From positions 1-28,770 of IMG/VR virus record IMGVR_UViG_3300009183_000283: a stretch of 28,770 nucleotides of DNA. One strand, written 5' to 3'. Position 1 is the stretch's first letter; each line of letters starts with the position of its first letter. This document shows, piece after piece, positions 20,129 through 27,097 of the stretch. Source of the stretch: a virus. The notes below the pieces were generated by a model that saw nothing but the letters and a program-made list of their open reading frames with translations, was not told the DNA's origin and searched no databases. A program made the translations under genes and the position numbers.

Positions 20129-20153
20129 TTAAATGGCCGCACAATTGCAAACC
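20129..20153 (-). promoter_or_regulatory. Candidate second-class promoter repeat, copy 2
   Basis: Minus strand GGTTTGCAATTGTGCGGCC then ATTTAA, about 18 nt before the first gene of the left arm. Directly upstream is the stem CGCTAT/ATAGCG (20158-20183), the same hairpin-then-repeat layout as copy 1. Confidence 0.5.
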
Positions 20154-20328
20154 ATTGCGCTATTTTCGCCGCTCTATATAGCGTGTCAAGAAATAAAAAC
20201 CCTAATAGGGTAAACCCTAATATGGGAGCGCGACCGCTCTATATTGTCGCGTTATCTCGGCGCACCTAGGCCAAGCCGCTCGCGTGCGCGTCATGCCGCC
20301 GCGCTTCCCCTCATTGCCGCCGCGCCCA

Positions 20329-20347
20329 ATGCACCAACATGGTGCAT
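20329..20347. repeat. Perfect 8-bp hairpin
   Basis: ATGCACCA and TGGTGCAT separated by ACA. It borders the iteron array. Confidence 0.6.
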
Positions 20348-20359
20348 AGCTCAACGCGC

Positions 20360-20506
20360 CTATGTGAGTGAGTGCTTACTAACCTATATGGCCGCGCTCT
20401 ATGTGAGTGAGTGCTTACTAACCTATATGGCCGCGCTCTATGTGAGTGAGTGCTTACTAACCTATGAGGCGCGCAGTCCTATGTGAGTGAGTGCTTACTA
20501 ACCTAT
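20360..20506. repeat. Four-copy iteron array
   Basis: A 28-bp core (CTATGTGAGTGAGTGCTTAC then TAACCTAT) occurs at 20360, 20399, 20438 and 20479, i.e. unit lengths of 39, 39 and 41 bp. The first two units are identical over 39 bp; spacers after that vary in length and sequence. Typical of replication-initiator or partition binding sites. Confidence 0.85.
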
Positions 20507-20524
20507 ATAGCGCATTGGCCTGCG

Positions 20525-20540
20525 TTTCACATAGTGAGAT
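20525..20540. promoter_or_regulatory. Third copy of the TTTCA...GTGAGAT dyad
   Basis: TTTCACATAGTGAGAT matches the sites at 1121 and 13057, 19 bp beyond the last iteron. No phage promoter motif lies at the expected distance, so it may have another role here. Confidence 0.45.
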
Positions 20541-20779
20541 TGTTTACCACAATGCGGAACAGGCCCCTTTTTCTATTAGGGTATACACCTATTTGGGTCC
20601 CGTAGAGAGAGGGAGGGGCGGGGGCCCCACAAAGCGCAAGCTCGTAAAACTCCCCAACTTTGCAAAAAGTCAACTTCCTAAAATTTTTTTTTTAATAAAA
20701 TCAAACACTTAAAACAATTACTTGGGAACAAATAAGAATCATTCTCATTGCCGCTATATGAATCAATGACTTACAGCAT

Positions 20780-20899
20780 AATTACTTGGGTTACTAGGGT
20801 TACACACCCTTTATACTCTTTTTAAAAAAAATTAAAAAAAATATATTTATATCTGGTAATGGTTAAAAAGGTCTAGTAACCCTAGTAACCCAAGTAATT
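20780..20899. repeat. Inverted-arm element 2 (120 bp)
   Basis: Arms 20780-20803 and 20876-20899 are perfect 24-bp inverted copies (AATTACTTGGGTTACTAGGG then TTAC), made of 9-mers TTACTTGGG and TTACTAGGG. The 72-bp spacer is nearly all A/T. A solitary TTACTTGGG is at 20718. Sister of element 1 at 13073. Confidence 0.85.
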
Positions 20900-20938
20900 T
20901 GCTTAAAATTTAGGCACTAAGGACGGCAATCGTGGTAT

Positions 20939-20960
20939 TTGTGCATTATTGTTTGTATGA
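20939..20960 (+). promoter_or_regulatory. Phage promoter motif, copy f (late arm)
   Basis: Reads TTGTGCATTATTGTTTGTAT then GA; invariant A at 20957 is the A of the first late ATG. It is the entry promoter of the rightward arm, 58 bp beyond inverted-arm element 2. Confidence 0.74.
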
Positions 20961-21265
20961 GTAAATATGTTTACCAAATTCAAGGTGCGCTGCAAAGCCC
21001 TATGGGGAAGTTCCTTGGCCTTCGAGTTCTGGTATGCAATGTAGACTTCTTGGATATGGTTGACGTACCTGTAGAGATACTGGACCATAACACCACCAAG
21101 TACCTGCAGTTTCGCTTAAGCATTACTTCTGAGGCGTTGGACATTCAGCGCCTACCTGTGGAAATACAAAATAGGATACGAGCGCCGTTAGGGCGTTGGC
21201 TGGACCACTGGGTCCTAGAAAACTTTTATGGCAATATTAGCAACCGAAAAGGTGTTAACCCTTGA
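20957..21265 (+). CDS. Hypothetical protein, 102 aa, predicted leaderless
   Basis: First gene of the late arm. The ATG at 20957 coincides with the invariant A of promoter f, and no Shine-Dalgarno is possible; an in-frame TTG 18 bp upstream lies in the promoter itself. Starts MSKYVYQIQGALQSPMGKFL and ends with SNRKGVNP. Mixed strands and helices, no recognised domain. Its last 38 bases overlap the intein-like gene. Position before the terminase suggests a packaging or regulatory role, unproven. Confidence 0.7.
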   Translation: MSKYVYQIQGALQSPMGKFLGLRVLVCNVDFLDMVDVPVEILDHNTTKYLQFRLSITSEALDIQRLPVEIQNRIRAPLGRWLDHWVLENFYGNISNRKGVNP

Positions 21266-22220
21266 CTGGTGGAAACCGGCCAGCAAACTAACAGTTGGAG
21301 ATTATGTGTTTGACAAGGACGGCAAAATTGTTCAGGTCAAACTTATCCAGCAGTACCATTCCGAGAACTGCAAGCGGGTTACCTTTAACGACCACCTCTC
21401 CGTGGCCGGGGACGATAAGCTCAACTTCATGGTTGAGGACCTTAAGTATCGCAACCGGCTGCATGAGTACATAGGTAAATACCGATTTCGTAGGCCACTA
21501 CAAAAAAAGTCAGTCACTGATATGCTTGAGGTGCCGCTTAGGGATAAGCGTAGCCGCCTTGTCTATTCGGTACCAACCACACGCCCCTTAGAACTCCCAC
21601 ACCAAACCCTCCCAGTACCACCATTTGTCTTTGGCCTCTGGTTTTTTAATAGAAAATCTAAAGGCCAGCTTGGCGTTGAGGCAAAATACCACGACGACGT
21701 TATCTTAAAATTAAAAGACTATGGGTATAAGGTAACACTGGGACGTAAACGCCAAGGTGGGCGCCAAGAGTTCACTATAAGCCCCACAATTGAATCACAG
21801 CTCGTACCCAACATCCCCAATAAGATCACCAACAACTACTTGCTTGCCTCTCCAGAGCAGCGATTAGAGTTATTGCAGGGCATCATGGTATCAAAACCTG
21901 CACAATACAACGAAAAAGAAGACCGATTTCGGTTTTCTTCTAAAAATTTCCCAACCGTCCTGCGAATTCAGTCGCTTGTGGAGTCACTTGGGTCTAAAAC
22001 ACGCATAGAACACTATGAATCAGACGGTACTTATATACTTTTTTTTAAAACTCGGTTAAAATTGGTGAGTAACCAACAATCTCCACCTGTAAAGGTGCAT
22101 TTAGGGCGTAGATATATCACCAACGTTAGCAAAATTCCGGCACAACTGTGTGTGCACGTTGAAACAACATCCCAAGATAGTACTATCTTAGTAGGAGAAG
22201 GTTTTATTCCATGTCGTTAA
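21228..22220 (+). CDS. Free-standing, degenerate intein-like (Hint / LAGLIDADG) protein
   Basis: A 330-residue protein with the sequence logic of an intein. Block A-like VLTLDWWKPASKLTVGDYVF (9-28), block B-like VTFNDHLSVAGDDK (51-64), a LAGLIDADG-1-like VPPFVFGLWFFNRK (130-142), a LAGLIDADG-2-like SPEQRLELLQGIMV (208-221) and a C-terminal HVETTSQDSTILVGEGFIPC (310-329) resembling blocks F/G. The essential N-terminal Cys/Ser and C-terminal His-Asn are absent (ends CR and stop), and the acidic catalytic Asp of both LAGLIDADG motifs is missing. It overlaps terL by 10 bp. Confidence 0.72.
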   Translation: MAILATEKVLTLDWWKPASKLTVGDYVFDKDGKIVQVKLIQQYHSENCKRVTFNDHLSVAGDDKLNFMVEDLKYRNRLHEYIGKYRFRRPLQKKSVTDMLEVPLRDKRSRLVYSVPTTRPLELPHQTLPVPPFVFGLWFFNRKSKGQLGVEAKYHDDVILKLKDYGYKVTLGRKRQGGRQEFTISPTIESQLVPNIPNKITNNYLLASPEQRLELLQGIMVSKPAQYNEKEDRFRFSSKNFPTVLRIQSLVESLGSKTRIEHYESDGTYILFFKTRLKLVSNQQSPPVKVHLGRRYITNVSKIPAQLCVHVETTSQDSTILVGEGFIPCR

Positions 22221-23656
22221 CCCCGCAAAATGAATTAGTACTCAAGAAATTCATTGAGTCCAAAAAACACTGGCCCAAACCCATGCTTGACCTGATGACT
22301 TGGCAGGCAAAGTGGAAACTACAGGCCCTAGAACACCAGAAAGAGCCAGAGGACGGTGAGTACGATACGTTCCTTATGTTAGCCGGTCGAGGATCTGGCA
22401 AGACGCACACCGCGTCCCACTGGATTGGCATTCGTGCCGCTACCTTTGACAATACAAGGTGGTTGGTAACGGCCCCCACCTCAAACGACATACGTGCAAC
22501 GTGTTTTGAGGGGGACTCCGGGCTTATGAACATTATCCCCTCGTCACTTATTAGGGACTACAACAAGTCCCTCTTTGAAATTACACTAATCAATGGGTCC
22601 ATCATCCAAGGCATCCCAGCATCCGAGCCAGAGCGTTACCGCGGTAAGCAATACCACGGGGCGTGGTTCGACGAGCTGTGTGCTTTTGATTACATCGACG
22701 AAGCGTATGACGGTGTGCAGTTTACCTTGCGTCTTAAGGACCCACGCATACCGCGGGTGCAGCAGATCATTACCACAACCCCTAAGCCTAAAGAACTTAT
22801 TGTTGATCTTAACGAGGGTAAGGTCGGTGGTGACGTTTATGTAGCCAACGCCTCGTCTTATGACAATAGGGCCAACTTATCAGAGACGTTCTTTAAACAG
22901 CTTGAGACGTATGATGGTACAGACATTGGTAGGCAAGAGATTTATGGTGAGATCCTTGACCCAGAAGCGTCGGGTATTATTAAACGCAAACAATTCCGCA
23001 TGTGGCCTGCAAACAAACCAACGCCAACACTAGAATATGTAATTGCCTCATACGATCCTGCCACCTCAGAGAAAACCATGAATGACCCAACCGCCTGTAC
23101 GGTATGGGGTGTGTTTGATAGAGAAGACGCTGGCACCTGTGTGATCTTACTAGACGCGTGGGATGCCCACCTGTCCTATCCAGAGTTGCGTAAGAAAGTT
23201 ATTGCCGATTTTAAGGAAGTAGTCTACGGCGCCGACAATGAGTTTGGTAAGGGCAAAAAGGCCGACCTCATATTAATGGAAGATAAGTCAGCTGGTATCT
23301 CATTGATCCAAGAACTACAGGGTGCTAACGTTCCCGTTAGAGGATATAACCCCGGACGTGCCGATAAGGTACAAAGGCTTAACATTGTGGCCCCACTGGT
23401 TGCCAAGGGTAAGGTGTTTATCCCAGAAGATTCCGAACAAAAGGGCGAATACGCCGCGTGGGCAAAACGGTTCCTGCGACAAGTATGCTCATTTCCTGAA
23501 GCTGGGGGCCACGATGACTATGTGGACTCACTATCCCAAGCGTTGCGTGTTTTGCGTGATTCTGGCTGGTTACAGCTTGATCCTTTGCCCGCACGGGACT
23601 ATGATTACGCAGATGATGACTACGCAAGGAAGTTTAACAACCCATATAGCCAATAA
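22211..23656 (+). CDS. terL: Terminase large subunit
   Basis: A 481-residue packaging motor and nuclease. ATPase: Walker A AGRGSGKT (58-65) and Walker B HGAWFDELCAF (149-159, FDEL). Nuclease half: ASYDPATSEKTMNDPTACTV (first Asp), ILMEDKSAGI (second acid) and HDDYVDSLSQALRVL (third). No insertion or intein interrupts these motifs. It packages DNA into the prohead with the portal and small terminase, whose putative gene is at 2777-3163 on the other strand. The start overlaps the intein-like gene. Confidence 0.95.
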   Translation: MSLTPQNELVLKKFIESKKHWPKPMLDLMTWQAKWKLQALEHQKEPEDGEYDTFLMLAGRGSGKTHTASHWIGIRAATFDNTRWLVTAPTSNDIRATCFEGDSGLMNIIPSSLIRDYNKSLFEITLINGSIIQGIPASEPERYRGKQYHGAWFDELCAFDYIDEAYDGVQFTLRLKDPRIPRVQQIITTTPKPKELIVDLNEGKVGGDVYVANASSYDNRANLSETFFKQLETYDGTDIGRQEIYGEILDPEASGIIKRKQFRMWPANKPTPTLEYVIASYDPATSEKTMNDPTACTVWGVFDREDAGTCVILLDAWDAHLSYPELRKKVIADFKEVVYGADNEFGKGKKADLILMEDKSAGISLIQELQGANVPVRGYNPGRADKVQRLNIVAPLVAKGKVFIPEDSEQKGEYAAWAKRFLRQVCSFPEAGGHDDYVDSLSQALRVLRDSGWLQLDPLPARDYDYADDDYARKFNNPYSQ

Positions 23657-23674
23657 GGGCGGAAACCCCTCCTT

Positions 23675-23696
23675 TATTGCATTATTATAATTAGGT
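23675..23696 (+). promoter_or_regulatory. Phage promoter motif, copy g (portal)
   Basis: Reads TATTGCATTATTATAATTAG then GT; invariant A at 23693, with G at position 17. A 20-codon ORF begins four bases later and the portal gene 76 bp later. Confidence 0.66.
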
Positions 23697-23759
23697 ATGA
23701 ACATTAATACCCCAAATTTCAATATGAAGAAGATTATTGCTTCTCATCCAAATATTTAA
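23697..23759 (+). CDS. Leader peptide-like ORF, 20 aa
   Basis: MNINTPNFNMKKIIASHPNI then stop, 9 bp before the portal ATG. It begins 4 nt after the predicted transcript start and is the only short ORF between promoter g and the portal gene, which has no Shine-Dalgarno (AAAAAAACTT). It may be a leader, or accidental. Confidence 0.35.
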   Translation: MNINTPNFNMKKIIASHPNI

Positions 23760-23768
23760 AAAAAACTT

Positions 23769-26633
23769 ATGGCAAATCCACAATTACCGATTCAAAATGG
23801 TGCTAACCTGCCGGGTCTTGACAATCAACAAGACCCAGAGGATTTAAAGGCGCATGACGAGGCAATGGATTATTATGAAGAAGCTCTTGGATTAAGTACT
23901 GAAGATGCTGAACAAGAGGTCATTGAATTAGAAGATGGTTCTGTTGTAATTAATTACATTCCCACTAAGAGCCCTAACGAAGCGCCAGAGTTCTATGCTA
24001 ACTTGGCAGAAGTGTTTGATGAAAGCACTTTGCAATCACTGGCCTCTGAGTACCTTGACCTTATTGAAGTTGATAAAGAGTCACGTAAGCAACGCGACAA
24101 ACAATACGAAGAAGGTCTTCGTAGAACTGGTTTAGGTAAAGACGCGCCCGGTGGTGCCACGTTTGACGGCGCCTCTAAAGTTGTCCACCCAGTAATGGCT
24201 GAGGCTTGCGTAGACTTTGCAGCCAGTGCATCAAAAGAATTATTACCCCCAGATGGTATTGTTAAGTCAAACATCAAGGGTAACGCTGACAGGCGAAAAG
24301 AAGAAACAGCTAATCGTAAAACTGATTTCTTAAACTGGCAGCTATCAGAACAAGTTCCAGAATACCGAGACGAGATGGAGCAGTTGCTGACCCAACTACC
24401 TCTCGGCGGTTCCCAATTCCTTAAGTGGCGCTTTGACTCAGAGCAAAAGCGTCCTACTTGCGAATGGGTAGCCATCGACAATATTTACCTTCCGTATGCC
24501 TCTACAAACTTTTACACGTCACCACGTGTAACTGAAGTACAAGACATTACAGAAGACACATTCTTACAACGCGTTGAAGCAGGTATCTACAAAGATATTG
24601 ATACAGAGTACACCTCTGATGCTCCGCTAACAGAACAAACCCGCGCCCAAGAAGCTAACGACAAAATTGAGGGCAAAGAAAACCCATCTAAGAACATTGA
24701 CGGTTTACGTCGTGTTTATGAGATTACCTGCTTTATGCGTCTTGATGACGATAGCGAGACCGATGGTCGCCGCGCACCGTACATCATGACCGTTGATGAA
24801 ACAACCAGCAAGGTAGTGGCGCTGTATCGTAACTGGGAGTGCAATGACGAAAAACTCGAGAAGCTCGACTGGTATGTTGAATTCAAGTTCATCCCTTGGC
24901 GTGGCGCTTATGCTATTGGCCTACCCCATCTTATTGGTGGCCTCGCTGCTGCTCTTACTGGTGCTCTCCGGGCTTTACTGGACGCTGCACACATTAATAA
25001 CAGCCAGACTTTACTTAAGCTCAAAGGTGGGCGAATTGGTGGTCAGTCTGACCGCATTGAGCCAACACAGGTAATTGAAATTGAAGGTGCGCCGGGAGTA
25101 GATGACGTACGTAAGTTGGCAATGGCTATGCCGTTTAACCAACCATCTTCTGTACTGTTTAACTTACTAGGTTGGTTAACAGACGCGGCTAAGGGTGTTG
25201 TAACGACATCTGAAGAGAAGATTGGCGAGGCTAACAACAACATGCCGGTTGGCACGGCACAGGCTTTAATTGAGCAGGGTGCTAAAGTATTCTCAGCAAT
25301 TCATGCTCGCCTGCATCGCAGCCAAGCTAAGTCATTAGCAATTATTTCTCGTCTAAATCATTGGTATTTAGATGAGATGGACAACCAGTCTGGTACTGAG
25401 GTTGAGGTTCGTGACTTCTCGTACAACAATGACGTGCGTCCAGTATCTGACCCTAACATTTTTTCTGAAACGCAACGCGTTGCACAAAACCAAGCCCTCT
25501 TACAGATGGCTACCTCAGCACCTCCGGGAATGTTTGACATTCGTGCCGTCTATCGTCGCGTTCTCGGTCAACTGAAGATCCCGGCAATTGATGAGGTGTT
25601 ACCAAACCCATTAGGTGCAAAAGAATCTAACCCCGCACTAGAAAACGTAGCGATGACCATGGGTCGTCCAGCTGCCGCCTACCCAGACCAAGATCATTTG
25701 GCCCACATTAAGATTCACTTAGAGTATGCCAATAACCCAGCGTATGGTGGTAACCCAGTTATCGGGCCAGTATTTGCACCAAACGCACTACAGCATATTA
25801 AGCAGCACTTAACGCTGCACTACTTGCAGTCTATGCGCTCTTATGTTGCTCAGGCCGAAGGTGGTCGTGATACCCTTGACTTACATTTAGAAAAACCATT
25901 GGATCTGGAGGCACAACAAGCCTTGGCCATTGCATCTCAGTTGGTTGGCAAGGAGTCACAACAAATCCTTGGACCTTACGTAGAACAGATTCAAGCGTTG
26001 GCCCAAAAAGTACAACAGGCTCAGCAGGCTCAGCAGCAACAGGCTGCTAATGCTGATCCTACTGCTCAGGTTATCCTTAAGACTCAAATGGCTGAAACTC
26101 AGCGCAAACAGCAAGAGTCACAGGCCCGCATGCAACTGGAGCAACAACAAGACCAGCAAGATTATCAGCTTAAGATTGCTGAATTGCAACAAAAGGTTAA
26201 TGAATTGCAAGCCAAGTACAGCACACAAACCACTGTTGACTCTAACCGTAATGCAACCCAAATTGCTATGGCAGACATCAACAATGCGTCACGTGAGCGT
26301 GTAGCTACAATTAATGCTAACGCCTCGTTAACTGCAGATCAGTTAGCAATGGCACACGAACAAAACCAAACAGCTATGGCAGCGTCAAATGCGGCGCAAC
26401 AAGAAATCCGCCAGCATGGAATAGAGATTGAGCAGCAGGCATTCCAAGCTCAGGCACAACAAGTTCAGCAACAAATTGCAGCACAACAGGCCCAACAACA
26501 AGCCGAACAGCAGGCAAACATTCAGGCGCAACAAACTGGATTAGAGCACCAAGCGGCCATAGAACAAGCAGCACAGCAACAACAACCAGTACTAGAACCA
26601 ACACCAACAACACCCCCAACAGGAGCAATATAA
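23769..26633 (+). CDS. Portal protein with long Gln-rich C-terminus
   Basis: A 954-residue head-tail connector. The portal core shows APGGATFDGASKVVHPVMAE, an early acidic part, and later FKFIPWRGAYAIGLPHLIGG, NNNMPVGTAQALIEQGAKVF and RNLVF-type helices typical of the dodecameric ring that serves as the DNA channel. From about residue 740 the sequence is a Gln/Ala-rich coiled coil (QQAQQAQQQQAANADPTAQV and similar), comparable in idea to the barrel extension of P22-like portals, though longer. No Shine-Dalgarno; the upstream leader is AT-rich. Stop overlaps the next ATG (TAATG). Confidence 0.88.
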   Translation: MANPQLPIQNGANLPGLDNQQDPEDLKAHDEAMDYYEEALGLSTEDAEQEVIELEDGSVVINYIPTKSPNEAPEFYANLAEVFDESTLQSLASEYLDLIEVDKESRKQRDKQYEEGLRRTGLGKDAPGGATFDGASKVVHPVMAEACVDFAASASKELLPPDGIVKSNIKGNADRRKEETANRKTDFLNWQLSEQVPEYRDEMEQLLTQLPLGGSQFLKWRFDSEQKRPTCEWVAIDNIYLPYASTNFYTSPRVTEVQDITEDTFLQRVEAGIYKDIDTEYTSDAPLTEQTRAQEANDKIEGKENPSKNIDGLRRVYEITCFMRLDDDSETDGRRAPYIMTVDETTSKVVALYRNWECNDEKLEKLDWYVEFKFIPWRGAYAIGLPHLIGGLAAALTGALRALLDAAHINNSQTLLKLKGGRIGGQSDRIEPTQVIEIEGAPGVDDVRKLAMAMPFNQPSSVLFNLLGWLTDAAKGVVTTSEEKIGEANNNMPVGTAQALIEQGAKVFSAIHARLHRSQAKSLAIISRLNHWYLDEMDNQSGTEVEVRDFSYNNDVRPVSDPNIFSETQRVAQNQALLQMATSAPPGMFDIRAVYRRVLGQLKIPAIDEVLPNPLGAKESNPALENVAMTMGRPAAAYPDQDHLAHIKIHLEYANNPAYGGNPVIGPVFAPNALQHIKQHLTLHYLQSMRSYVAQAEGGRDTLDLHLEKPLDLEAQQALAIASQLVGKESQQILGPYVEQIQALAQKVQQAQQAQQQQAANADPTAQVILKTQMAETQRKQQESQARMQLEQQQDQQDYQLKIAELQQKVNELQAKYSTQTTVDSNRNATQIAMADINNASRERVATINANASLTADQLAMAHEQNQTAMAASNAAQQEIRQHGIEIEQQAFQAQAQQVQQQIAAQQAQQQAEQQANIQAQQTGLEHQAAIEQAAQQQQPVLEPTPTTPPTGAI

Positions 26634-26842
26634 TGGCCGATAACAATTTACAAGGCTTTCGTCAAACATACCAAGAAACTGGTAAGCTGTCTTCAGGCGG
26701 TGGCCCAGAGGACAAAAAATTAGATGCGGGTCCATCTGGATCAAAGCGCCCTAACAACGCAGTTAAAGGTAAACCGGCCCGTTCTTCTAAAGTTGGTCCC
26801 GGTAAAAACCTAAAAGACATCGGCGGCGGCAACTTTTATTAA
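26633..26842 (+). CDS. Small basic low-complexity protein, 69 aa
   Basis: MADNNLQGFRQTYQETGKLS, then a Gly/Pro/Lys-rich disordered tail (GPSGSKRPNNAVKGKPARSS) ending GGGNFY. TAATG overlap with the portal stop implies coupled translation. Probably a disordered minor head or regulatory protein; no function assigned. Confidence 0.66.
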   Translation: MADNNLQGFRQTYQETGKLSSGGGPEDKKLDAGPSGSKRPNNAVKGKPARSSKVGPGKNLKDIGGGNFY

Positions 26843-26844
26843 TA

Positions 26845-26865
26845 TTTGGGGCGCCAAGCCCCGAA
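26845..26865 (+). terminator. Hairpin upstream of promoter h
   Basis: TTTGGGGC and GCCCCGAA form an 8-bp stem (one T-G wobble) with loop GCCAA, then a T-rich stretch that is also the promoter's upstream edge. Confidence 0.6.
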
Positions 26866-26866
26866 T

Positions 26867-26888
26867 GTTTGTATTATTGTTAGTATGA
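26867..26888 (+). promoter_or_regulatory. Phage promoter motif, copy h
   Basis: Reads GTTTGTATTATTGTTAGTAT then GA; invariant A at 26885 is the A of the next ATG. Position 2 is T instead of C. Confidence 0.68.
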
Positions 26889-27076
26889 GAGACTTTATTT
26901 CAGAAATTATTACGCGGACGCGTGATGAACAAACCAAATTGGCGGACACCCTCACCGCTGGAAATAATGTCAACACATTCGAAGACTATCAACGTTTAGT
27001 TGGTCGCTACGAAGGGTTTAAGCAAACCTTAGACATTATAAATGAAATTTTGAGGGAAGACGAAGAAGACCTGTAA
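26885..27076 (+). CDS. Hypothetical protein, 63 aa, predicted leaderless
   Basis: The ATG at 26885 coincides with the invariant A of promoter h. An upstream in-frame ATG at 26846 lies before the hairpin and gives an implausible N-terminus. Reads MRDFISEIITRTRDEQTKLA then a helical end (IINEILREDEEDL). Small acidic phage proteins of this pattern often lie between portal and scaffold genes; function unknown. Confidence 0.68.
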   Translation: MRDFISEIITRTRDEQTKLADTLTAGNNVNTFEDYQRLVGRYEGFKQTLDIINEILREDEEDL

Positions 27077-27097
27077 AGGTTATAGGAGCACTGAACA

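Larger units (their letters stand above)
20112..20956. other. Gene-free control region between the divergent arms
   Basis: No convincing gene in either direction; ORFs here are built from repeats or AT-rich tracts. From left it holds a promoter-like repeat (20130-20153), a 6-bp stem (20158-20183), GC-rich DNA, a perfect 8-bp hairpin, four iterons (20360-20506), a third dyad, a G-rich run, a poly-T tract near 20685, a Fur-box-like dyad, inverted-arm element 2 and promoter f. It is the best candidate for a replication origin and divergent control switch. Confidence 0.7.

Noticed and set aside
20244-20486. 80-codon plus-strand ORF with repeated YVSECLLTYMAAL
   Set aside because: The protein repeats come simply from the iterons; no ribosome binding site.
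20360-20506. Direct repeats resembling a CRISPR array
   Set aside because: Only four repeats, spacers of 11-13 bp that are partly identical, and no cas genes; iterons fit better.
20491-20712. 73-codon plus-strand ORF in the control region
   Set aside because: Built over the last iteron, G-run and poly-T tract, with no ribosome binding site and no coding character.
26374-26646. Minus-strand ORFs across the Gln-rich portal tail
   Set aside because: Antisense of the CAA/CAG-rich repeats gives Leu/Val-rich reading frames; artefact of composition.
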